Shown here: positions 7,315 to 14,938 of the stretch, piece after piece
Layout: each line of letters starts with the position of its first letter
Numbering within the stretch: the first letter of the stretch is position 1
Source of the DNA: CBDHHC01 sp050633205
GTDB lineage: Bacteria; Pseudomonadota; Alphaproteobacteria; Rhizobiales; CBDHHC01
Length of the DNA: 22,752 nucleotides
Reading direction: 5' to 3'
Assembly (NCBI GenBank): GCA_050633205.1
Contig: JBOEGA010000132.1
Span: 1-22,752, forward strand
The notes under the pieces: generated by a model
Told to the model about the DNA's origin: nothing
Seen by the model: the letters and a program-made list of their open reading frames with translations, nothing else
Databases searched by the model: none
Translations under genes and position numbers: made by a program

Positions 7315-8517
7315 ATGCGCGAAGCGTTGATCGTATCAACTGCCCGTACTCCGATTGGTAAAGCTTACCGGGGTGCTTTCAATGACACTCAGGGACAAAC
7401 TCTTGGTGGCCATGCAATCCGTGAAGCAGTAAAGCGCGCAGGCCTTGAAGGCGGCGAAATTGAAGACGTTGTAATGGGTTGTGCTCTTCAGCAGGGTTCA
7501 ACTGGCGGTAACGTTGCTCGTCAATCTGCAGTCAGAGCTGGCCTGCCAGTAACTGTTGCCGGTCAGTCTATGGATCGTCAGTGCGCAAGTGGCCTGATGG
7601 CTATCGCGACTGCTGCAAAGCAAGTGATCACAGATGGCATGGACGTTGCTGTTGGTGGCGGTGTTGAGTCAATCAGTCTTGTACAGAATGATAAAATGAA
7701 CTCATACCGCAGACCAGATCCATGGCTTCTTGAAAACAAGCCTGAAATCTACATGAGCATGCTTGAAACTGCTGAAATCGTTGGCGAACGTTATGGCGTT
7801 TCCCGCGAGGCTCAGGACGAGTATTCTCTTAGATCACAACAGCGTACTGCTGCTGGTCAGGAAGCTGGCAAGTTTGACGACGAGATTGCTCCAATCACGA
7901 CCACTATGAAAGTGATGAACAAGGAAACTAAAGAAGTTTCTGATCAGGAAATCACTCTTTCAAAAGACGAAGGTAACCGTCCAGGCACTACTCTTGAAGG
8001 TCTGCAAGGCCTTAAACCAGTATTTGCTGACGGCATGAACCTGAAAGAAGGAAAACACATTACTGCAGGTAATGCCAGCCAGCTTTCTGATGGTGCTTCT
8101 GCATCTGTGATCATGGAAGCCAAAGAAGCTGAAAGACGTGGTCTTACTCCTCTTGGCGCTTACCGCGGTATCGCAGTAGCCGGTCTTGAGCCGGATGAAA
8201 TGGGCATTGGTCCTGTATACGCTATTCCAAAGCTTCTTAAAGCCAATGGTCTTACAATGGACGATATCGGCCTTTGGGAATTGAACGAAGCATTTGCTGT
8301 TCAGGTTCTTTACTGCCGCGACAAGCTTGGTATTCCTGATGAACTATTGAACGTAAACGGCGGCGCGATCTCTATCGGTCACCCTTACGGCATGTCAGGT
8401 GCCCGCATGACTGGCCACGCTCTTATTGAGGGCAAACGCCGTGGTGCCAAATATGTTGTTGTTACTATGTGTGTCGGTGGCGGCATGGGCGCAGCAGGTC
8501 TGTTCGAAGTACTATAA
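7315..8517 (+). CDS. Thiolase (acetyl-CoA C-acyltransferase / acetyltransferase)
   Basis: 400 aa, full length for the family. It catalyses thiolytic cleavage of 3-ketoacyl-CoA to acetyl-CoA and a shortened acyl-CoA, or the reverse condensation. The catalytic residues are all present: nucleophile Cys90 in DRQCASGLMA, His356 in AISIGHPYGMSGAR, and Cys386 in TMCVGGGMGAAG. The ATG follows AAGGAAACAAC, a reasonable ribosome binding site. It is the first of three tightly spaced genes (32 bp to the dehydrogenase, then 27 bp to the multifunctional enzyme), together giving the last steps of a beta-oxidation spiral. FadA-type cleavage is the likely direction given these neighbours; a biosynthetic PhaA-type role is less likely. 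Confidence 0.95.
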   Translation: MREALIVSTARTPIGKAYRGAFNDTQGQTLGGHAIREAVKRAGLEGGEIEDVVMGCALQQGSTGGNVARQSAVRAGLPVTVAGQSMDRQCASGLMAIATAAKQVITDGMDVAVGGGVESISLVQNDKMNSYRRPDPWLLENKPEIYMSMLETAEIVGERYGVSREAQDEYSLRSQQRTAAGQEAGKFDDEIAPITTTMKVMNKETKEVSDQEITLSKDEGNRPGTTLEGLQGLKPVFADGMNLKEGKHITAGNASQLSDGASASVIMEAKEAERRGLTPLGAYRGIAVAGLEPDEMGIGPVYAIPKLLKANGLTMDDIGLWELNEAFAVQVLYCRDKLGIPDELLNVNGGAISIGHPYGMSGARMTGHALIEGKRRGAKYVVVTMCVGGGMGAAGLFEVL

Positions 8518-8549
8518 TCAACGCTTACAACCAGAAAAGGGACTACACC

Positions 8550-9383
8550 ATGGGTAAAAGACTCGAAGGTAAAGTCGCTCTGATAACTGGTGGTACAAGC
8601 GGTATTGGCGAAGCAACAGTTGACCTTTTCGTCCAGCACGGCGCAAAGGTCATGATTGCAGGACGTAATGTCAGGCGCGGCGAGGAAATCGCCGCGCGTA
8701 ATGGCGACCATGCAAGCTTTGTCCAGACCGATGTCACCAAAGAAGACGACATCAAAAATGCGGTTGAACAAACCGTTTCTACTTTCGGAAAAATAGATAT
8801 CCTGTTTAATAACGCTGGTGGCAGAACCATGGGCGATGTTGAAGATATTACACCGGAAGACTTCCATGCAGGCTGTGACCTGCTTCTCGGCAGTGTCATC
8901 TTTGGTATGAAACATGCCACCCCCCACATGAAAAAGCAGCAATGGGGCCGCATCATCAATAATGCAAGTGTTGCTGGTCACCAGACTGACATGGGCATGT
9001 ATCTGTACAGCGGACTGAAAGCTGCGGTTGCACACATGACCCGCGTTGCAGGTATCAAACTTGCCCGGGACGGCATCACAGTAAATGCAGTCTCTCCAGG
9101 TGCAACAGCCACATCAATTTTCCTTGGTGGATCAGATGTTGCTGAACAGCTTGGCGATGAAGTAACAGCCAAAAAAATGGCAAAGCTGCGTAACAACCTG
9201 AGCAACGCAACACCTGCCGGCAGACCTGGTGAACCTCTCGATATCGCAAATGCTGTATTGTTCCTCGCAAGTGAGGAAGGCTCATTCGTAAACTGCCATG
9301 ACCTCGTTGTTGACATGGGTATGATTGCAGGCGGACGCACAAACTGGGCACCTGAGTTCCAGGGTAAACCACCTTTAAAATAA
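8550..9383 (+). CDS. Short-chain dehydrogenase/reductase (SDR family)
   Basis: 277 aa from the ATG at 8550, preceded by AAAAGGGACTACACC; an earlier in-frame ATG at 8469 lies inside the thiolase gene and is unlikely. Classical SDR features: cofactor motif TGGTSGIG (13-20), NNAG (87-90), and the catalytic set Ser140, Tyr153 and Lys157 (YSGLK). The run IAGRN after the second strand hints at NADP(H) but does not prove it. It sits between thiolase and the hydratase/dehydrogenase fusion. Because the fusion already provides 3-hydroxyacyl-CoA dehydrogenase, this SDR probably oxidises or reduces a different hydroxyl/keto group of the substrate, or acts on a different stereoisomer. Substrate unknown. 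Confidence 0.9.
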   Translation: MGKRLEGKVALITGGTSGIGEATVDLFVQHGAKVMIAGRNVRRGEEIAARNGDHASFVQTDVTKEDDIKNAVEQTVSTFGKIDILFNNAGGRTMGDVEDITPEDFHAGCDLLLGSVIFGMKHATPHMKKQQWGRIINNASVAGHQTDMGMYLYSGLKAAVAHMTRVAGIKLARDGITVNAVSPGATATSIFLGGSDVAEQLGDEVTAKKMAKLRNNLSNATPAGRPGEPLDIANAVLFLASEEGSFVNCHDLVVDMGMIAGGRTNWAPEFQGKPPLK

Positions 9384-9410
9384 ACAAAAAATTATATGGA
9401 GAAAACGGCC

Positions 9411-11504
9411 ATGGCCGGTACTGCAACTTATGAAACAGACGGTAATATCGCGATTATCACTCTCGTGAATCCACCGTTAAACGTCCTTAGTACACCTGTA
9501 CAGAAAGACATTCTTGCTGGCATAGAAAAAGCCGAAGCAGACGATGCCATTCAGGGCATTGTTATTATCGGCTCAGGCGAAAAGGCACTGAGTGCCGGCG
9601 CTGACGTTACAGAATTTGGACAGGCTCCAAGCGAAGAAACAATGCCTGATCGCTACCTTAAAATTGAAAACACATCAAAGCCGATTGTTGCCGCTATCCA
9701 GGGCATCGCTTTTGGTGGTGGTCTTGAGCTTGCTCTGTCATGCCACTATCGTGTAGCAACAAAATCAGCACTTCTTGGTTTGCCTGAAGTTAAGCTTGGC
9801 ATCATTCCAGGAGCTGGTGGTACGCAAAGACTTCCAAGACTTATCGGTGCTGAAGCTGCGATCAATATCATTTGCTCTGGCAACCCGGTTCCTGCAGCCA
9901 AAATGGTTCAGTCCGGCCTGATTGACCAGATTGTAGACGGTGATCTTAAAGCAGCAGCTATCGAGTTTATCAAAGGCAGGGTTTCTGATCCGATCAGACG
10001 CGTAAGCCAGTTCAATGATAAAATCGAACAGGACAAAGCCAACAGAGGTTTCATGGCTGAAGCACGTGCAAACTTTAAAAAACGCGCACGTGGCCAACAG
10101 TCTCCACAAAGCTGTATTGACGCGGTTGAAGCTGCTCTTGACCTTCCATTTGATGAAGGCATGGCAAAAGAAAGAGAAATCTTTGTTGAGCTTCTTTCCG
10201 GAAACCAGTCCAAAGCGCTTCGCCACATGTTCTTCGCAGAACGTGAAGCACGCAAAATCCCTGATGTACCAAAAGATACTCCAGCTCGTGAAATCAAAAA
10301 AGTTGCAGTTCTTGGCGCTGGTACAATGGGTGGCGGCATCGCAATGAACTTCCTGAATGTTGGCATTCCGGTTACAATCATTGAGCATGCTCAGGACGCA
10401 CTTGACCGTGGACTTGCGATCATCCGCAAGAATTACGAAAACACTGCCAAAAAAGGCCGCATGACTGCAGAAGACGTTGAAAAACGCATGTCTATTCTGA
10501 CAGGTACTCTTTCACGTGAAGATGCTGCTGATGTGGATCTTGTTATCGAGGCTGTTTTCGAAAACATGGACCTTAAAAAAGAGATCTTCTCTGATCTTGA
10601 CCGCATCTGTAAGCCAGGCGCAATCCTTGCTTCCAATACATCAACTTTAAATATTGATGAAATGGCAGCATCCACATCTCGCCCAGAGGACTTTATCGGT
10701 CTTCACTTCTTCAGCCCGGCGAATGTAATGCCTTTGCTTGAAATCGTACGTGGTGAAAAAACCTCTGCTGAAGTGATTGCAACTTCCATGAAGCTTGCTC
10801 AGGGTATCCGTAAAATCCCTGTTCTTGTTGGCGTATGTGACGGCTTCGTTGGTAACCGCATGGTTGCAAGCTATGGCAATCAGGCCCGTCAACTTCTGAT
10901 GGAAGGCTCACTTCCTGAACTTGTAGACGCTCCAATCCAGAAATTCGGTTTTGCAATGGGTCCATTCGCAATGGGTGACCTGGCTGGTATCGATGTAGGC
11001 TGGCGTGTAAGACAGGAAAAAGGCATCAAGGAAGCAATTGGCGATGGCCTTTATGAAATGGGTCGTCTTGGTCAGAAAACCGGCGGCGGATACTACACCT
11101 ACAAAGAGGGCGACCGTACTCCTCACCCTGAACCGCTGGTAAAAGAGCTTATTGAAAAAGCATCTGCAGAATCCCAGATCACACGCAGGGAAATCGGTGA
11201 AGAAGAGATCCTTCACAGCTGCCTGCTTGCTCTTGTAAATGAAGGTGCCAAAATCCTGGAAGAAGGTATTGCTCTTCGCGCCAGCGATATTGACGTTGTT
11301 TATGTCAATGGTTACGGCTTCCCTCGCCATGCAGGCGGCCCAATGCACTGGGCTGACTCAATTGGCCTTGATAAAGCCCTTGAGATGATCAAAAAATTCA
11401 ATGAGCAGTACCCTGGTACTCCTTACTGGAAACCATCTGCCCTTATCGAAGAACTTGCTGCTGAAGGGTCCTCTTTCGCAGAATATGATAAGAAAAAAGC
11501 GTAA
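9411..11504 (+). CDS. Multifunctional enoyl-CoA hydratase / 3-hydroxyacyl-CoA dehydrogenase (FadB/FadJ-like)
   Basis: 697 aa from the ATG at 9411, which has GGAG nine bases upstream; the ATG at 9396 is an alternative that puts the ribosome binding site inside the gene. The N-terminal crotonase domain has oxyanion-hole segments ALSAGADVTEF and GIAFGGGLELAL and the two catalytic glutamates E106 and E126 spaced 20 apart, as in FadB. The following dehydrogenase has the Rossmann motif GAGTMGGGIA (around residue 300), and GLHFFSPANVMPLLE carries the catalytic His. It hydrates trans-2-enoyl-CoA and oxidises the 3-hydroxyacyl-CoA with NAD+. Together with the thiolase it forms a beta-oxidation module; no acyl-CoA dehydrogenase is encoded here. 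Length and domain order match monomeric MFE-1 proteins. Confidence 0.95.
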   Translation: MAGTATYETDGNIAIITLVNPPLNVLSTPVQKDILAGIEKAEADDAIQGIVIIGSGEKALSAGADVTEFGQAPSEETMPDRYLKIENTSKPIVAAIQGIAFGGGLELALSCHYRVATKSALLGLPEVKLGIIPGAGGTQRLPRLIGAEAAINIICSGNPVPAAKMVQSGLIDQIVDGDLKAAAIEFIKGRVSDPIRRVSQFNDKIEQDKANRGFMAEARANFKKRARGQQSPQSCIDAVEAALDLPFDEGMAKEREIFVELLSGNQSKALRHMFFAEREARKIPDVPKDTPAREIKKVAVLGAGTMGGGIAMNFLNVGIPVTIIEHAQDALDRGLAIIRKNYENTAKKGRMTAEDVEKRMSILTGTLSREDAADVDLVIEAVFENMDLKKEIFSDLDRICKPGAILASNTSTLNIDEMAASTSRPEDFIGLHFFSPANVMPLLEIVRGEKTSAEVIATSMKLAQGIRKIPVLVGVCDGFVGNRMVASYGNQARQLLMEGSLPELVDAPIQKFGFAMGPFAMGDLAGIDVGWRVRQEKGIKEAIGDGLYEMGRLGQKTGGGYYTYKEGDRTPHPEPLVKELIEKASAESQITRREIGEEEILHSCLLALVNEGAKILEEGIALRASDIDVVYVNGYGFPRHAGGPMHWADSIGLDKALEMIKKFNEQYPGTPYWKPSALIEELAAEGSSFAEYDKKKA

Positions 11505-11518
11505 TAGCACAACATCTG

Positions 11519-11544
11519 AGAGCGCCGGGTATTATCGGCGCTCT
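11519..11544 (+). terminator. Intrinsic terminator after the beta-oxidation operon
   Basis: AGAGCGCCG and CGGCGCTCT form a 9-bp GC-rich stem with an 8-nt loop (GGTATTAT), 15 nt after the stop codon. The U-tract is short (UCUUCAUUCC), so termination may be incomplete. Confidence 0.65.
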
Positions 11545-11583
11545 TCATTCCTCCCCCACCTAATACTTTCATCCTATATACTT

Positions 11584-11671
11584 ACCATAACCAAGCTTAC
11601 CATGCAGGTTCGCAAGAATACCGCATGATTTTGTTATGGTTAAATAATAATAATTCCCTCAATTCTTGCGA
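11584..11671. promoter_or_regulatory. Repeat-rich leader of the GntR-family gene, candidate autoregulatory operators
   Basis: Within the 283-bp gap before the GntR gene are ACCATAACCA (11584-11593), ACCATGCAGG (11599-11608) and, inverted, ACCATAACAA (11640-11631). All are like the repeat at the thiolase promoter. A separate exact 10-bp inverted repeat, TCGCAAGAAT (11610-11619) and ATTCTTGCGA (11662-11671), flanks the AT-rich stretch that may hold the promoter. Binding is inferred. Confidence 0.4.
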
Positions 11672-11787
11672 GTCCCCGGTTTATTTTCCATGTTAACTAA
11701 AATAAATCTCCGCGGCAGATTGACGACAATTAGCAGAGTCTGCCAATATAAGAAGATAAAGTTACTTGGAACAAAGAAAATAAGAAC

Positions 11788-12588
11788 ATGCGTGAAAAGA
11801 CTGCTCCAACACTTGAAGCAATTCAGCACGCGCCAATGCACGAAATCGTTTACGACCGACTTCGTGATGCGCTTTCTTCGGGAGAAATACTTCCTGGACA
11901 ACGGCTGGTTATTCGAGACCTGGCGGACATGCTTGGAACAAGCGTCATGCCAATTAGAGAAGCCCTCAGACGACTTGAAGCAGAAAATGCCGTAGTGGCA
12001 ATTGGTGGACGCACACTAAGTGTTCCCATTTTAACAGCTTCGGAATACGAAGAGATTGGAATGATACGGGCTGAGCTTGAAGGTCTGGCTGCCTTTGAAG
12101 CTGCTTCCGTTATAACAACGCAGGAAATCAATCAGATTGAAGAATATGCCAATCTTTCAAATCAGGCTGCCTGCGATCTGGATGGTGAGGCTGCGGCTCT
12201 GTATAACAGACTGTTTCATCAGGGTATAAATAACGCCAGCCGCAAACCACTGCTACTTAAAATGATTGACAGCCTCTGGCTCCGCCTTGGTCCTCAGATG
12301 GCTTACACGTTTAAAAAGGCCATGGTTGCCCAGAAATGGGAAGCTGAAAGTTATGGAGTATTTCATCCGCATAAACAGGCTATAGATGCACTGCGCACCG
12401 GGAACCCTACCGCAGCAAAAGCAGCTATCATGTATGATATCAGCTGCGTATGCCGCTCTATAGTCTCTTATATGAAAAGCCGTGAAGCTAAGGAGGCTAT
12501 GAAGACCAGCCCGAAGCCTGTACGCGGTAAAAAGAAAAACGGAATTGAAATTCCCCAACTAAGCCTGCCAAAGGAAATTATCCAGTAA
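11788..12588 (+). CDS. GntR-family transcriptional regulator, FCD subfamily
   Basis: 266 aa. The N-terminal winged helix-turn-helix (about 18-80) contains the GntR signature VYDRLRDALSSGEILPGQ and the recognition segment MLGTSVMPIREALRRLEAE. The C-terminal FCD-type helical effector domain (about 90-228) has LFHQGINNAS and VFHPHKQAIDAL, carrying the His residues typical of the metal site. The usual Asp four residues before the first His appears to be Asn. A basic tail of about 35 residues (KPVRGKKKNG) extends beyond the domain. FCD regulators usually repress genes for organic-acid or sugar-acid catabolism and respond to the substrate or an acyl-CoA. Its place after the beta-oxidation genes and the shared motif suggest it controls them. 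The ATG at 11788 lacks a strong ribosome binding site. Confidence 0.92.
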   Translation: MREKTAPTLEAIQHAPMHEIVYDRLRDALSSGEILPGQRLVIRDLADMLGTSVMPIREALRRLEAENAVVAIGGRTLSVPILTASEYEEIGMIRAELEGLAAFEAASVITTQEINQIEEYANLSNQAACDLDGEAAALYNRLFHQGINNASRKPLLLKMIDSLWLRLGPQMAYTFKKAMVAQKWEAESYGVFHPHKQAIDALRTGNPTAAKAAIMYDISCVCRSIVSYMKSREAKEAMKTSPKPVRGKKKNGIEIPQLSLPKEIIQ

Positions 12589-12592
12589 ACCT

Positions 12593-12644
12593 AAAAAGAG
12601 ACTGTCTTTATCCATACCCTTTTGAGGGATTCAGTCTCTTTTTT
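12593..12644. terminator. Bidirectional intrinsic terminator between convergent genes
   Basis: AAAAAGAGACTG (12593-12604) pairs perfectly with CAGTCTCTTTTT (12632-12643), enclosing a 27-nt loop that contains a small CCCT/AGGG hairpin. The A-run and U-run allow termination in both directions. It serves the GntR gene; the stop codon of the opposing livH-like gene lies in its right arm. Confidence 0.75.
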
Positions 12645-13125
12645 CACTTTCCCCCTGCACCCGCACTTGTGATCGAAAAATCAATAACATCACCATCAAT
12701 ACAAAAGGCAGAACCATCGAAAGCTGGGGTAGTGTCAGCGACAGCATACCGTAATAAGGATTTGATGGAAGCACCTGCCAGCCGTATGTTGCTGCTACAT
12801 CCACAAAAGCCCCGCTTGATGCCATGGCATAAGTCTGCACGATGCCCAATAGAACTGAAGCGATAAGTGCACCAGGTAAAGATCTCAATCCGGCAAGAAC
12901 AATGACTACAAAGACAATATTGCCCAGTTCCATAGCGATCTGCAAACCATTAAAAGCCATCATGGCTGTAAGACCAAGGGCTACTCCTGCCAGCAAATGA
13001 AAACGTAACTGCACATACCCCAATACGCCAGTCAGGCTAAGCAGAAGTGTAAGAATGCCTGCAAGTAAAAAAGTCAGTAGACCGTAAACCATGCCATGCA
13101 TAAGTGATAAGGTAATTATATCCAT
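12631..13125 (-). pseudogene. LivH-like permease with a large internal deletion (remnant or minimal variant)
   Basis: 164 aa from the ATG at 13125; possible earlier starts are ATG 13146 and TTG 13155. GGAAGGG lies upstream of 13125. Residues 1-50 (MDIITLSLMHGMVYGLLTFL... then SLTGVLGYVQ) match the LivH N-terminus. The next part (AMELGNIVFVVIVLAGLRSLPGAL) matches the LivH C-terminal region; compare FELGSIIFVVIVVGGLGSLAGG in the intact LivH at 16362-17372. It ends in the usual last helix MVLPFVLMVMLLIFR. LivH proteins run to about 290-340 aa, so the central ~150 residues, including several membrane helices, are missing, yet the frame is open throughout. The C-terminal half differs clearly from the neighbouring LivH, so it derives from another LivH paralogue. 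Most likely non-functional as a transporter. Confidence 0.7.
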
Positions 13126-13493
13126 CTGAAGTACAGCCCTTCCCATTTCTTGCAACAGAAGTAACCATACATCTAATACTGAAAAACAATTAGAGCAACT
13201 TTGGTGTTAGAACGAACGCCAAAGACCTAAAAAGCACAGCTATTCAAACATCAGGAGGGCACCCTTTATTATCTAAATAAAAATAAAGGGTTAGACTTTA
13301 TTGGAGTATTCATTTCCAGGAAGAAATACTGATATCACTCTTTTGCCCTAAAAAATGTATTTAAACAAAACTTTGTGAAGTTCTGTAATCAGAAGACGTA
13401 TCCATACATTTTTATCGTTAAGCAATATCCGGAACAAAAAACGCCGACAGAAAGACTGCCGGCGTTTAATATCAATTACAGTAAGCAGAAAGC
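13126..13493. other. Gene-free stretch with inverted repeats
   Basis: About 370 bp without a gene. Besides the livF terminator at its right end it has two clear hairpin-forming repeats: CTTTGGTGTT/AACGCCAAAG (13199-13224, one G-U pair on the plus strand, 6-nt loop) and ACCCTTTATT/AATAAAGGGT (13261-13291, perfect 10-bp arms, 11-nt loop). Their role is unknown. Confidence 0.5.
13439..13467 (-). terminator. Intrinsic terminator of the livKHMGF operon
   Basis: On the minus strand AAACGCCG pairs with CGGCGTTT around a 13-nt segment that itself contains CAG/CTG pairing, followed by a run of T. It lies 27 bp after the livF stop codon and separates the operon from the truncated livH-like gene. Confidence 0.88.
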
Positions 13494-14189
13494 TTAAACT
13501 TCCAGCCACTCCTGACGAACTTTGTCATCAGCATTGAACTCGTCTGGAGTACCCTCGAACACAACATGTCCGTGGCCCATAACGTAAACGCGCTGAGCGA
13601 TCTTCAATGCGATTGTCAGTTTTTGCTCAACAAGAAGAATGGAAACGCCACGTTTTGCCATTTCATCCAGCAGTTCAGCAACTTTCGCAACAATCTTTGG
13701 AGCAAGTCCCTCAGTTGGCTCATCAACAATCACCAGATCAGGATCACCCATCAGTGTGCGACACATGGTCAACATCTGCTGTTCACCACCACTCAAGGCA
13801 CCTGCAGCAACATCTGCACGTTCTTTAAGGTTAGAGAACATGTCAAACATGTCATCCATAGTCCAGCGGCCCTGATTACGCATATCCTTGATACCCAGTA
13901 TCAGGTTTTCGCGCACTGTAAGGGTTGGAAAGATATCCCGGTTTTCGAGAATAATTCCAAGTCCTTTACGAGCAATCTGGTAGGACGGCATGTCAATAAG
14001 CTCTTCGCCCTTGAATTTGACAGAGCCGTGACGTGCAACATTACCCATAATTGCATTGGCAGTAGTTGAGCGGCCAACACCGTTACGTCCAAGAAGACTT
14101 ACAATCTCACCTTTTTTAACGTGGAGATTTACACCTTGAAGGACATGACTTTTGCCATAATAGGCATGTAGATCTTGTACCTCTAACAT
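13494..14189 (-). CDS. livF: LIV-type ABC transporter ATP-binding protein LivF, Walker A Lys replaced by Arg
   Basis: 231 aa, normal for LivF. It powers import together with LivG at the cytoplasmic face of the LivHM permease. Visible motifs: Walker A GRNGVGRST (34-42), signature LSGGEQQMLTMCRTLM, Walker B LVIVDEPTEGL and the H-loop region LLVEQKLTIAL. In Walker A the normally invariant Lys is Arg40 (codon CGC), whereas the partner LivG has the canonical GPNGAGKST. I recall LivF relatives in other proteobacteria with the same substitution, so this may be a subfamily trait rather than damage. The gene overlaps livG by 1 nt (TAATG), so it is translationally coupled. A terminator follows. Confidence 0.93.
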   Translation of the reverse strand: MLEVQDLHAYYGKSHVLQGVNLHVKKGEIVSLLGRNGVGRSTTANAIMGNVARHGSVKFKGEELIDMPSYQIARKGLGIILENRDIFPTLTVRENLILGIKDMRNQGRWTMDDMFDMFSNLKERADVAAGALSGGEQQMLTMCRTLMGDPDLVIVDEPTEGLAPKIVAKVAELLDEMAKRGVSILLVEQKLTIALKIAQRVYVMGHGHVVFEGTPDEFNADDKVRQEWLEV

Positions 14190-14938
14190 TAGTCAATCTC
14201 CGTTCCCAGGTAGGCTTCCTGTACATTTTTATTGGCCCGGATTTCTTCCGGTTTACCGGTCGCGATAATCTCGCCATAAACAAGAACCGAAATACGATCC
14301 GCAAGCGAGAAAACCACGCCCATATCGTGCTCAACAATAACCATGGTTTTGTCTTTGCCAATTTCACCAATCAGTTCAACAATTTTATCTGTCTCACTGT
14401 GGCTCATACCCTGAGTTGGCTCATCAAGCATGATGACTTCTCCGCCACCGGCAAGAGTAATACCAATCTCAAGAGCACGCTGCTCTGCATAAGTCAGAAG
14501 ACCTGCAGGAACATTATAGCGGTCTGTAAGGCGGACCTTCTCAAGAATTTCTTCAGTCAGAAGATTAACATCCTCAAGATCATCAACATCCTGCCAGAAG
14601 GAGTAGCCGTAGCCCTTGTCCCACATAGCTCCACAGCGAACATTTTCATAAACACTAAGGTTTGCGAAAATATTTGTCACCTGGAAGCTACGGCCAAGAC
14701 CCTTTCGCTGAATCTGATAAGGCTTCAAGCCATTTATCTTTTCACCGAAAAGCTTGATCTGCCCGGCTGATACATTATACCGGCCACTGATGAGGTGGAA
14801 AAGCGTAGACTTACCAGCCCCGTTAGGACCAATGACTGCATGTAATTCTTTCGGTTTTATATCAAGGTTTACACCTTTGATAATTTCAGTCTGACCGAAG
14901 GATTTACCTAGATTTATTAGTTCAAGTGCGGACGTCAT
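14189..14938 (-). CDS. livG: LIV-type ABC transporter ATP-binding protein LivG
   Basis: 249 aa, normal for LivG. Walker A GPNGAGKST (37-45, K43), Walker B VIMLDEPTQGM, and the H-loop in VIVEHDMGVVFSLADRI. The family's signature (LSYGEQ-like) reads LLTYAEQRALEIG here, with Ala in place of the second Gly of LSGGQ. LivG proteins are generally degenerate at this motif, but this is a further step. The start ATG overlaps the livM stop by 4 nt and the stop overlaps livF by 1 nt. It forms the ATPase heterodimer with LivF. Because LivF has an altered Walker A, this subunit probably contributes the canonical nucleotide site. Confidence 0.94.
   Translation of the reverse strand: MTSALELINLGKSFGQTEIIKGVNLDIKPKELHAVIGPNGAGKSTLFHLISGRYNVSAGQIKLFGEKINGLKPYQIQRKGLGRSFQVTNIFANLSVYENVRCGAMWDKGYGYSFWQDVDDLEDVNLLTEEILEKVRLTDRYNVPAGLLTYAEQRALEIGITLAGGGEVIMLDEPTQGMSHSETDKIVELIGEIGKDKTMVIVEHDMGVVFSLADRISVLVYGEIIATGKPEEIRANKNVQEAYLGTEID

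Noticed and set aside
8385..9035. Minus-strand open frame of 216 codons spanning the thiolase/SDR junction
   Set aside because: Antisense to two well-supported genes, with no recognisable motif.
9765..10388. Minus-strand open frame of 207 codons
   Set aside because: Antisense to the hydratase/dehydrogenase gene, rich in Cys and Phe and without motifs; a shadow of the real gene.
12300..12588. Basic tail of the GntR protein as a sign of frameshift or fusion
   Set aside because: The frame is continuous, the tail is short and low-complexity, and the terminator follows directly; probably natural C-terminal variation.
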